This document shows, piece after piece, positions 36,266 through 43,815 of a stretch of 64,000 bases of DNA; position 1 is the stretch's first letter; each line of letters opens with the position of its first letter. Where the stretch lies: the NCBI RefSeq assembly GCF_001836165.1, contig NZ_KV827693.1, positions 62,001 to 126,000 on the forward strand, given 5' to 3'. The DNA comes from Corynebacterium sp. HMSC036D02. Its GTDB lineage: Bacteria; Actinomycetota; Actinomycetes; Mycobacteriales; Mycobacteriaceae. The position numbers and the translations under genes were made by a program. The notes below the pieces were generated by a model, which worked only from the letters and a program-made list of their open reading frames with translations, ran no database searches and was not told where the DNA came from.

Positions 36266-37957
36266 GTGAAAAAGGCAATCGGACATAGGCAGCAGCGACG
36301 CAAGGGGCTCCATGTGACCCTTGGTGTGCTCGTCGGCCTCCTACTCATCGCCGGCATCGCCTACGCGTGGGACGTCATGGCCAACCAGCACAAGGTTCCG
36401 CGCGCGACGTCGGTCGGCGGCGTGGACATCTCCCGCATGGAGCGCACCGCTGCGGTGGAGAAGCTGGAGCAGGAACTCGGGGATGTCGCGGCCCAGCCCG
36501 TGGATATCCGCGCCGGGGAGAAAAGCTCGCAGCTTATCCCTCAAGATGCTGGCCTGAGCCTGAATTATCAGAAGGCCGTCGACGGCATTCCTGACGCCTC
36601 CCTGAACCCCTTCTCGCGCCTGTACAGCTTCATCAAGCCCACCCAGGAAATCCCTGTCGCCGTGGACATCGATGAAGGCCAGCTCTCCGGCCAGCTCGAG
36701 CGCGTCGGCAACGAGCTGAAGATCGAACCGGAGGACGGAAACCTGGAGCTTATCGACGGCTCCCTCAAGGAGACCAAACCCAAGCTCGGCCAGGCAGTCG
36801 AAGAGGGGGAGCTGCACGAGGGTGTGGTCAAGCACTGGCTCGACCCCGAGGGCGTCGAGGTTGAGCCAATGGTGGTGGAGCCGCAGATTAATGATGAAGC
36901 GATTGAAGCCATGCGCACCGGGGATGCCGCCCGCGCGCTGGATAACCCGCTGACCCTGAAGGGCGAGAACAACACCGCCGGCACCCTGCGCAAGCCGGAG
37001 ATTTCCCAATTTGTCTCCATCGCTGCCGAAGACGGCGAGCTGCGTCTCAAGGTGGATAAAGACCGCGCACGCGAGCTCTTCCAAGAGCGCATGCAAGGCT
37101 CCGAGGTGCCCGGCACCAACGCCAAGATTTCCTTCAGCGGAAATGACAAGCAGATCACGCCCTCGGTGGATGGCTCCATCATCGACTGGGAGAAGACCTT
37201 CGAGGGCTTCGAAGACCGCGTAAGCAGCGAGGACGACCGCGAATGGGACGCCGACTACAAGCCGGACCCCGCGGACTTCACCACGGAGATGGCAGAGAAG
37301 GCCACCTTCGATGACACCATGTCTGAGTTCTCCACTGGCGGCTTCTCCGGGGCCTCCGGCACAAACATCCGGCTGGTAGCCCAGCAAGTCAACGGTGCCG
37401 TGGTTAACCCGGGTGAGACCTTCTCCCTCAACGGCTACACCGGCCCGCGCGGTACCGCGCAGGGCTATGTGGAATCCGGCATCATCATCGACGGCCACGC
37501 GGGCAAGGCCGTGGGCGGCGGCATCTCTCAGTTCGCCACCACCTTGTACAACGCGGCCTACTTCGCCGGCATGGAGGACGTGGCACACACCCCGCACTCC
37601 TATTACATTTCGCGCTACCCGGCTGGCCGCGAGGCCACCGTGTACGAAGGCGCAATTGACCTGCAGTTTAAGAACACCTCCAACCACCCGGTGCGCATCG
37701 AAACCAGCTTTGGTGACGAGATCACCGTGCGCTTCAAGGGCGTGAAGACGGTTGAGGTCGAGTCCATCAACAACGGCCGCTGGGCCAAGACCGAGCCGCA
37801 GCGCAAGTCGGTGAGCGAGGACTGCTCGCCGTCGTCTGGCACGCCGGGCTTCACCACCTCGGATACCCGCGTGATCAAGGACCTCTCCGGCAAGGAAATC
37901 TCCCGGGAGACCACCACCACGGTCTATGACCCGCAGCCCATCGTTACCTGCGGTTAA
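36266..37957 (+). CDS. VanW-domain envelope protein with peptidoglycan-binding-like repeats
   Basis: This 563-residue protein has a positively charged start and one membrane anchor (about residues 15-36). An outer region holds two peptidoglycan-binding-4-type segments (about 45-340), then a VanW domain (about 350-480) with SLNGYTGPRGTAQGYVES and GGGISQFATTLYNAAYFAG. A C-terminal domain has two Cys (SEDCSPSS and the terminal C). The GTG at 36266 is the first start that gives this anchor. VanW proteins are linked to glycopeptide resistance clusters, but most act in unknown cell-wall work. It is four bases from the ABC exporter gene, suggesting a pair. Confidence 0.88.
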   Translation: MKKAIGHRQQRRKGLHVTLGVLVGLLLIAGIAYAWDVMANQHKVPRATSVGGVDISRMERTAAVEKLEQELGDVAAQPVDIRAGEKSSQLIPQDAGLSLNYQKAVDGIPDASLNPFSRLYSFIKPTQEIPVAVDIDEGQLSGQLERVGNELKIEPEDGNLELIDGSLKETKPKLGQAVEEGELHEGVVKHWLDPEGVEVEPMVVEPQINDEAIEAMRTGDAARALDNPLTLKGENNTAGTLRKPEISQFVSIAAEDGELRLKVDKDRARELFQERMQGSEVPGTNAKISFSGNDKQITPSVDGSIIDWEKTFEGFEDRVSSEDDREWDADYKPDPADFTTEMAEKATFDDTMSEFSTGGFSGASGTNIRLVAQQVNGAVVNPGETFSLNGYTGPRGTAQGYVESGIIIDGHAGKAVGGGISQFATTLYNAAYFAGMEDVAHTPHSYYISRYPAGREATVYEGAIDLQFKNTSNHPVRIETSFGDEITVRFKGVKTVEVESINNGRWAKTEPQRKSVSEDCSPSSGTPGFTTSDTRVIKDLSGKEISRETTTTVYDPQPIVTCG

Positions 37958-37960
37958 GCC

Positions 37961-39742
37961 ATGACCCGGCCGATGCACACCGCGGTGAAGGACCCGGCGG
38001 ACGTCGATCAGCTGGCTCAGCATCCGGTTGCCTTCCGCCGGGTGGCCGGCCTGTTTGCCCCGCACCGCGGCACGCTGCTACTGGTGGTGGCACTCATCAT
38101 CGCAACCTCCGGGCTGACGGTGGTGCAGCCTTTCCTCGTACGCCGCACCGTGGATGAGGCTATTCCTGAACACGACACCGCGCTGCTGCTGTGGCTCGTC
38201 GGCGGCATGCTGGCCATCACCGTGGTCTCCCAGGCCATCGGCGTTATCCAGTCCTTTTTGTCCGCGCGGGTGGGGCACACCATCATGCACGAGCTGCGCA
38301 CGCAGGTCTTTGCCAACCTGCAGCGCCAATCCCTGCAGTTCTTTACCAATAACCGCGGCGGCGAGATTCAATCGCGCCTGACCAATGACATCGCGGCGAT
38401 GCGCGGCATGGTCACCACCACGGCGACGTCCGTGGCCAGTAACCTCACCATGACGGTGGCCACGCTGGTGGCGATGGTCGCGCTCTCGCCAACCCTCTCG
38501 CTGTTGTCCCTGGTGGTGCTGCCGCCTGCCGTGTGGCTCACCCGCCGCGCCGCTGTTCTGCGCCGCAGTCTCATGGAGAAAAACAGCCGCGCGCAGGCGA
38601 CGTTGCAGCAGACCATTTCAGAGAATCTCTCCGTTTCCGGCATGCGTTTGGCGGCCACGCTGGGCGCGCAGGAGCGGGTCTATGACGGGTTTGAGAAGAC
38701 TTCCCGCTCCCTCATCCGCCTGGAGTTGGAATCGCAGCTGGCCGGGCGCTGGCGTATGGCGCTGACCCAAATCATTTTCGGCGTGATGCCGGCGCTAATT
38801 TACCTGGTGGCTGGTCTGCGCCCGGGGATTACGATTGGCACGCTCATCGCCTTTTCTACTCTGCAGACCCAGATTTTCCGCCCGATTACTGGGCTGCTCA
38901 ACGTGGGCGCGCAGTGGGTGGCGTCCATGGCGCTGTTCAGCCGCATCTTTGAGTACTTGGACCTGGAGCCCGAGCTCGCAGAAGCCACCGAGCCCGCCCA
39001 GCTTGCCGACGCCACCCTCACCCTCCAGAACGTTTCCTACCGCTACCCCGGCACCGACACCGACGCGCTTTCCGACGTCTCCCTTTCCATCCCCGCCCAC
39101 ACCACCACCGCGCTAGTGGGGCATACCGGGTCCGGCAAGTCCACGGTGGCCGCACTTTTTGCGCGCCTTGCCGATCCGACCGAAGGCACCGTGCACCTGG
39201 GCGGGGTCGACCTGCGCGATATTCCACCTGAGCAGCGCGCGGAGGTCATTGGCGTGGTCTCCCAGGAGACCTACCTGATTCACGGCACGGTGCGGGAGAA
39301 CCTCCTCTTCGCGCAGCCGAATGCGAGTGAGGAACAGATGTGGGCGGCGCTTAACGCCGCGCGCGTGGACGAGGTCATCGCCGCGCTGCCGGAAGGTCTG
39401 GACACAGTGGTGGGCTCGCGCGGCTACCGCTTCTCCGGCGGTGAGCAGCAGCGCCTTTCGCTTGCCCGCACGTTGCTGCGCCAACCACGGGTGCTCATCT
39501 TGGATGAGGCCACCTCCGCCCTCGACAACGAGACGGAGCGCGCCATCCAGGAGGCAGTGCTTGGCGCGGATGCTACCCGCTTGGTCATCGCCCACCGCCT
39601 GTCCACTATCCGCGATGCCGACCAGATCATCGTCCTCGACGCTGGCCGCGTGGTCGAGCGCGGCACCCACGCCGAGCTGCTTGCGTGCGGCGGTGCCTAT
39701 GCGGCGCTTCTTCGTGCTGTCGACGAGGCTCAGAGTACGTAG
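37961..39742 (+). CDS. ABC exporter (fused membrane and ATPase domains)
   Basis: This 593-residue half-transporter has six membrane helices in the first 330 residues and a full ATPase domain: Walker A GHTGSGKST near residue 388, Q loop, signature FSGGEQQR, Walker B VLILDEATSALD with the catalytic Glu, and switch His in VIAHRLS. All motifs are intact, so it works as a homodimer. It exports an unknown compound; the coupled VanW gene hints at the cell wall. It is the last backbone gene before the pilus locus. Confidence 0.88.
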   Translation: MTRPMHTAVKDPADVDQLAQHPVAFRRVAGLFAPHRGTLLLVVALIIATSGLTVVQPFLVRRTVDEAIPEHDTALLLWLVGGMLAITVVSQAIGVIQSFLSARVGHTIMHELRTQVFANLQRQSLQFFTNNRGGEIQSRLTNDIAAMRGMVTTTATSVASNLTMTVATLVAMVALSPTLSLLSLVVLPPAVWLTRRAAVLRRSLMEKNSRAQATLQQTISENLSVSGMRLAATLGAQERVYDGFEKTSRSLIRLELESQLAGRWRMALTQIIFGVMPALIYLVAGLRPGITIGTLIAFSTLQTQIFRPITGLLNVGAQWVASMALFSRIFEYLDLEPELAEATEPAQLADATLTLQNVSYRYPGTDTDALSDVSLSIPAHTTTALVGHTGSGKSTVAALFARLADPTEGTVHLGGVDLRDIPPEQRAEVIGVVSQETYLIHGTVRENLLFAQPNASEEQMWAALNAARVDEVIAALPEGLDTVVGSRGYRFSGGEQQRLSLARTLLRQPRVLILDEATSALDNETERAIQEAVLGADATRLVIAHRLSTIRDADQIIVLDAGRVVERGTHAELLACGGAYAALLRAVDEAQST

Positions 39743-39999
39743 AGAGCTCTTGTCAGGAATCTTAACGCTATTAACTCTTTGGTACGTGGGCTGTTGAAGG
39801 CTGAGAATCTAAATGAGTTCAGGGTACCTTGAGCGCTCTTGGTGACGCTTCCTTTTATGGGTCATCAAAGGGGATGCTCTACCTGGTGGTATTGGCAGCA
39901 TATATGGTTCGTTTCGTCGTCGTTGGAAGGTGCTCTCTGGGAAGCTACTCTCCTGCGTGAAGCTTGCATTCTATGTAAAGGGTGTAAAATCGAGCAGGC

Positions 40000-40019
40000 T
40001 TACCCCCTTAAAGGGGTAA
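40000..40019. promoter_or_regulatory. Dyad TTACCCC-N6-GGGGTAA, possible operator of the pilus locus
   Basis: Perfect 7-bp arms about 160 bases upstream of the candidate -35. The symmetry fits a dimeric regulator site. The hexamer core CTTAAA makes it nearly self-complementary, so hairpin formation in RNA is also possible. Regulator unknown. Confidence 0.4.
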
Positions 40020-40160
40020 TGTGTTCAGTTTCACACAAAACTAGATGACGTCTCGAAAACATTAGTTGAACTGCAGAAGGAGTCTTCACGTTTGGGTGGA
40101 CCGTGCGGATTCTTGAGAAGTTTAGCCGGTTTTGCGGGGGAGGAGCTTTAGTCGGGGACT

Positions 40161-40189
40161 TTGCCCAACACGCTGGGGTAGAATATAGT
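40161..40189 (+). promoter_or_regulatory. Candidate promoter of the pilus operon
   Basis: TTGCCC (40161-40166), a 17-base spacer and TATAGT (40184-40189, five of six to consensus). Transcription would begin near 40196 and leave a leader of about 186 bases before the pilin GTG. Confidence 0.55.
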
Positions 40190-40225
40190 TATGTAATCCA
40201 CAGGCTATCGTTAGTTAAGGTTGGG

Positions 40226-40267
40226 GCCTGCGTAGACGTTTCAACCTGAAAACTACTCTCGGCAGGC
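40226..40267 (+). promoter_or_regulatory. Leader hairpin upstream of the major pilin
   Basis: GCCTGC (40226-40231) pairs with GCAGGC (40262-40267) over a 30-base loop in the long untranslated leader. It could stabilise the message or modulate translation. Weak evidence. Confidence 0.25.
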
Positions 40268-40381
40268 GAAAGATACTTAGCAACGAGTCAGGTCATGGTG
40301 CGTGAACCGTGGGGAATGGATTGCACACAGCCAATGGGGCGCGGTGCCTCATTTCAGAACTCGTGTAAAGGACCAATTTCC

Positions 40382-41857
40382 GTGAACAAGATCTCTCGTA
40401 CCGCTCGTTCGGTTACCTTCGCTGCCGTCGTTGGCCTCTCTATGGGTATCTCCGCTCCGGGGGCCCTGGCGCAAGACGGTGCTGTCGATGCACAGCCTGC
40501 TGCTGAGCAGGGCGCCGTGAACAAGGCAAACATCAATTTCAACCAAAAGGGCTCTATCACCCTCTTCAAGAAGAAGGGTGCTGAGTCTGGTACTGCGGCT
40601 ACCGGTAAGGAAATGGCAGGCGTTCCGGGTGAGGCTCTGTCTGGCGTGACCTACAAGATCACCAAGCTCGATTACGACCTGCAGAAGGATGATTGGGCGG
40701 CGTTCCCGAAGTCGGCTGCTGACGTCAAGGACGACAAGAAGACTGCGGAAACCAAGGAAGAAACCACCGGCACTGATGGCAAGGCAGCTTTCACTGATCT
40801 GCCTTTGGGCATCTACTTGGTAGAGGAAACTAACGCTCCGGACGGCATCGTTGCCGGCGCTCCGTTCATCGTGTCGGTGCCGATGGTTAACAAGGCATCG
40901 GATGCCTGGAACTACGACGTCATCGCGTACCCGAAGAACACGGAAACCACGACCAAGAAGACTGTCAAGGATGCAGATCAGAACATCCAGGACGCGTACA
41001 CCTACACCATCAACGCGGATGCTCCGACCTGGGGTGCGGGTAAGAGCCTGACCGCCTTCCGCTTCGAGGATCAGCTGGACCAGCGTTTGGACTTCCAGAA
41101 GGTCACCGAGGTCAAGGCTGGAGAGACCGATCTGGGTGCCGGTGACTACGAGGTCAACAATCCGGCTGAGAACGGAAACAAGCTCGTCGTTAAGCTGACC
41201 GACCAGGGCCTGCAGAAGGTTAAGTCCGGCGACAAGCTCTCGCTGACCTTCGAGGTCAAGCGCAAGGAGGTTGGCAAAACCACTGAGCTGAAGAACCAGG
41301 CTGACGTCATCTTCAACAACCCGAATACCGGTAACGAGGTCAAGAACAAGACCAACGAGGTCGTGACCTACCATGGCAAGCTGAAGGTTATGAAGAAGGA
41401 CGGCGAGGAGGCCGGTAAGGTCCTGGAAGGCGCTGAGTTCGAGCTCTACCAGTGCACCTCGAAAGATGACTTGGGCGCGAAGCTGACTGTCAAGGAACAG
41501 GACAAATGGACTACCGGCGCTGACGGTACTTTCACCATCGATGGCTTGCATGTCACCGACTTCGCGGACAACGAACAGGTCACTGACGCGAAGAAGTTCT
41601 GCCTGAAGGAGACCAAGGCTCCGGCTGGCTACGCCAAGCTGGACAAGCCGGTGGAGATCAACTTCACCCGCAACGACATCGCAGCTACCGGAGAAGGTGA
41701 CGACGCGGTGACTCTGGTTGCTAACGTTGACAACGTCAAGCAGGATACCCCGAACCTGCCGAATACTGGTGGTGCCGGTGTGGGCATCCTGGCTGCTATT
41801 GGCGCAGCGATTGTTGCTGCTGGTGCTTGGTTCGCTCGTCGTACCGCGCGCAACTAA
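40382..41857 (+). CDS. Major (shaft) pilin of SpaD type, LPNTG-anchored
   Basis: This 491-residue secreted pilin starts at GTG 40382 with a clean signal peptide (about residues 1-30, ending GALA). The pilin motif WNYDVIAYPK is at 176-185 with the shaft-linking Lys185. There is an isopeptide-forming N domain, a Cna-B-like middle, and the E box FCLKETKAPAGY at 406-417. The LPNTG sorting signal at 459-463 is followed by a helix and RRTARN. This is the form of SpaA/SpaD/SpaH shaft pilins, in which a class C sortase joins Lys of one subunit to Thr of the next. A ribosome site AAAGGA lies before the GTG. Two hairpins separate it from the sortase gene. Confidence 0.95.
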   Translation: MNKISRTARSVTFAAVVGLSMGISAPGALAQDGAVDAQPAAEQGAVNKANINFNQKGSITLFKKKGAESGTAATGKEMAGVPGEALSGVTYKITKLDYDLQKDDWAAFPKSAADVKDDKKTAETKEETTGTDGKAAFTDLPLGIYLVEETNAPDGIVAGAPFIVSVPMVNKASDAWNYDVIAYPKNTETTTKKTVKDADQNIQDAYTYTINADAPTWGAGKSLTAFRFEDQLDQRLDFQKVTEVKAGETDLGAGDYEVNNPAENGNKLVVKLTDQGLQKVKSGDKLSLTFEVKRKEVGKTTELKNQADVIFNNPNTGNEVKNKTNEVVTYHGKLKVMKKDGEEAGKVLEGAEFELYQCTSKDDLGAKLTVKEQDKWTTGADGTFTIDGLHVTDFADNEQVTDAKKFCLKETKAPAGYAKLDKPVEINFTRNDIAATGEGDDAVTLVANVDNVKQDTPNLPNTGGAGVGILAAIGAAIVAAGAWFARRTARN

Positions 41858-41878
41858 TAGCCGGGCATAGTTCCGGTG

Positions 41879-41905
41879 GCGCAGACTGTCCATGATGGTC
41901 TGCGC
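41879..41905 (+). terminator. Hairpin just after the major pilin gene
   Basis: GCGCAGAC (41879-41886) pairs with GTCTGCGC (41898-41905); no T run follows. It may protect the 3' end of pilin mRNA or act as a partial terminator. Confidence 0.45.
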
Positions 41906-41945
41906 TGCGGGTCGGGTAATCAAAATATGGTGCTCGACCCAGTGA

Positions 41946-41980
41946 GGGGACTGGGCTAGGTATAGACTTCAGTCCCCTTC
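41946..41980 (+). terminator. Second hairpin between pilin and sortase
   Basis: GGGGACTG (41946-41953) pairs with CAGTCCCC (41970-41977) over 16 bases, followed by a pyrimidine-rich, T-containing stretch. A leaky terminator here would lower expression of the genes downstream relative to the shaft pilin. Confidence 0.45.
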
Positions 41981-42020
41981 ATTCTCTTTCGTTGTAATCC
42001 CGGTCGCGCTGCGCTAGCGC

Positions 42021-42959
42021 GTGGGACATTCTTTTGGGTGGTGCGGGTCGTTGACTACGGTGGTAGGCCAAAATGCAGGCCGACGGCACAGGCGCCGTGG
42101 AGGCCTAGTCCTTCCGGCGGTAATCGTTGTCGTTGGGTTGTTGGTGATGCTGTACCCAGTGGTCTCGACCGCATGGAACAATTGGAACGCCTCAAGAGTG
42201 GCGCAGGAATATGCGCGACTGGATAAAGAGACACCGGCGCAGGTGCAGGATTCGGTGTGGGATGCTGCACATGCATACAACGAAGAACATACGTCGGGTC
42301 CGATCTTGGATCCGTGGCTGAACCGTATCGGGGTAGACAATCCCGACTATGAGGCTTATTTGAAGCAGTTGGGTGAGACCGAAGCGATGGCCCGCCTCGT
42401 GTTCCCAGCAGTAGACGTTGATCTTCCGGTGTTTCATGGCACCGCAGATAAGACACTGCAGCGTGGTTTGGGGCATTTGTATGGTTCTGACCTGCCGGTC
42501 GGTGGATCAGGAACCCATTCCGTCATTACGGGGCATACGGGTCTGGCAAATTCGACGATGTTTGATCACCTCGACTCTGCCACCGAGGGAGATGTGTTCT
42601 ATATCCAGGTTGCTGGCCACAAATTGAAGTACGTCGTAGACGACATTCAAGTTGTGCTGCCGAGCGAGGTAGATGGCCTACGGCCAGTCGCTGATCAGGA
42701 TTACGTCACACTGATTACGTGCACCCCGTACGGGATCAACACGCATCGCTTGCTGGTGCGTGGCCATCAGGTTCCTATGGAGCCTGGGGAGGAGTCGGTG
42801 TTTGAAAACTCCCATGGTCCGGGCTGGCAATGGTGGATGTACGCGCTGTTGGCTGCGGTGATTGTCATTGGGTGTTGGCTGGTGTGGTGGCTGCGTCGCC
42901 AGAAGGCGGCTACCGGGGTGCAAGAAGTTATTAATAAGGAAAGTAGCGTGCGGGAGTAA
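42021..42959 (+). CDS. Class C (pilus-polymerising) sortase, pilus operon copy
   Basis: This 312-residue membrane sortase has an N-terminal helix (about 30-50) and a C-terminal helix (about 270-290), the class C layout. The catalytic triad is present: His172 in GHTGLANS, Cys234 in TLITC, Arg243 in THRLL. A lid with DPW (residues 97-99) covers the active site, as in SrtC enzymes. It links pilin subunits by Lys-Thr bonds. The start is uncertain: GTG 42021 has no clear ribosome site, and GTG 42060 is an alternative. It lies between shaft and base pilin genes, as srtC in the C. diphtheriae spaD locus (spaD-srtC-spaE-spaF). Confidence 0.93.
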   Translation: MGHSFGWCGSLTTVVGQNAGRRHRRRGGLVLPAVIVVVGLLVMLYPVVSTAWNNWNASRVAQEYARLDKETPAQVQDSVWDAAHAYNEEHTSGPILDPWLNRIGVDNPDYEAYLKQLGETEAMARLVFPAVDVDLPVFHGTADKTLQRGLGHLYGSDLPVGGSGTHSVITGHTGLANSTMFDHLDSATEGDVFYIQVAGHKLKYVVDDIQVVLPSEVDGLRPVADQDYVTLITCTPYGINTHRLLVRGHQVPMEPGEESVFENSHGPGWQWWMYALLAAVIVIGCWLVWWLRRQKAATGVQEVINKESSVRE

Positions 42960-42963
42960 GGCG

Positions 42964-43815
42964 ATGAAGAGGTTGACAAATGCATGGTCGGCCCGAGTGG
43001 TTGCCGTCGGAGTAGCGTGTGCGGTTGCGTTCGCAGGGCCGGGCGTCGTTGCTGCAGAAGCGGTGCAGGTTGCCGGGCAGCAGTCCACTGGTGCGGAACG
43101 CACTTCGGCTACGGATACAGTGACAATCCGGCTGACACAAGGCAATCCCAACGACGATGGCCAGCCGCCCTCGGGAAAAATCCAAGGTGTCACAATTCAT
43201 CTGGACCGGCTTGCCGGCTTGGACCCGACCAACGCTGACGACGCAGCCCGCGTACGGAACGCGAATCTCGACGAGGTTCGTGATTGGCGCACCGATGTGC
43301 ACGTGGATCTGGTCACCAATGCCAATGGCGAGGTGACGTTTGATGGTCTAGCTCATGGCTTCTATGTGGTGACGTCTACAGCGCCGGATGATTCCTACCG
43401 AGAGATAAACCCGTTTGTGGTGGCGGTTCCATTCCACACGGTGGTAGATAACCCGAAACCAGCACCAGGAGTAATCGTGGCTAAGACCCACAAACCGGGT
43501 GAAACGCCGACGCCACCCACGTCGTCATCTGCTCCGAGCGCTCCGCCGTCACGCCCGGATACCCCGCAAACACCTCCGAACTATCCACCGACTAAACCAG
43601 GGAAGCCACCTCACCAACCCGAGACAACGCCGCCGGGTACTCCAAGTGCCGGTAAGACCTCAACCCCAGTAACGCCGTCGGGCAATGGTGGCTCATTGGC
43701 GATGACCGGTGCACAGGTAATCGGTGTAGTAGCCGCAGCGTTGGCATTGATTGCCACTGGTTTCGTGATGATTGCCTTTAGCCGTAGGAAGAATTCAGAA
43801 AGCGAGGGACGGTAA
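42964..43815 (+). CDS. Base/minor pilin of SpaB/SpaE type with LAMTG sorting motif
   Basis: This 283-residue secreted protein has a signal peptide (about 1-31, ending VAA). One small Cna-B-like domain follows (about 40-170; FDGLAHGFYVVTSTAP resembles the E-box region), then a Pro/Thr/Ser-rich wall-spanning stalk (about 180-240), and the sorting signal LAMTG at 245-249 with a helix and RRKNSESEGR. The LAxTG form, with Ala instead of Pro, is the form I recall for C. diphtheriae SpaB and SpaE base pilins. The Lys that joins the shaft cannot be picked by eye. It starts four bases after the sortase and its stop overlaps the next ATG by one base. Confidence 0.9.
   Translation: MKRLTNAWSARVVAVGVACAVAFAGPGVVAAEAVQVAGQQSTGAERTSATDTVTIRLTQGNPNDDGQPPSGKIQGVTIHLDRLAGLDPTNADDAARVRNANLDEVRDWRTDVHVDLVTNANGEVTFDGLAHGFYVVTSTAPDDSYREINPFVVAVPFHTVVDNPKPAPGVIVAKTHKPGETPTPPTSSSAPSAPPSRPDTPQTPPNYPPTKPGKPPHQPETTPPGTPSAGKTSTPVTPSGNGGSLAMTGAQVIGVVAAALALIATGFVMIAFSRRKNSESEGR

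Larger units (their letters stand above)
39743..40381. other. AT-richer leader region of the pilus locus
   Basis: These 639 bases hold no convincing gene. They are visibly poorer in G+C than the flanks. They carry a dyad (40000-40019), a strong promoter candidate (40161-40189) and a leader hairpin (40226-40267). An ATG at 40295 is in frame with the pilin but would put 29 polar residues before the signal peptide. The region probably entered with the pilus genes. Confidence 0.6.

Noticed and set aside
36341-38065. A 574-codon open frame antisense to the VanW gene
   Set aside because: Shadow of the VanW gene; no signal and no motif.
40295-40381. Upstream ATG for the major pilin
   Set aside because: It would place 29 polar residues with Cys before a clean signal peptide; GTG 40382 is preceded by AAAGGA.
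40349-41923. A 524-codon open frame antisense to the major pilin
   Set aside because: Shadow; the pilin has signal peptide, pilin motif, E box and sorting signal.
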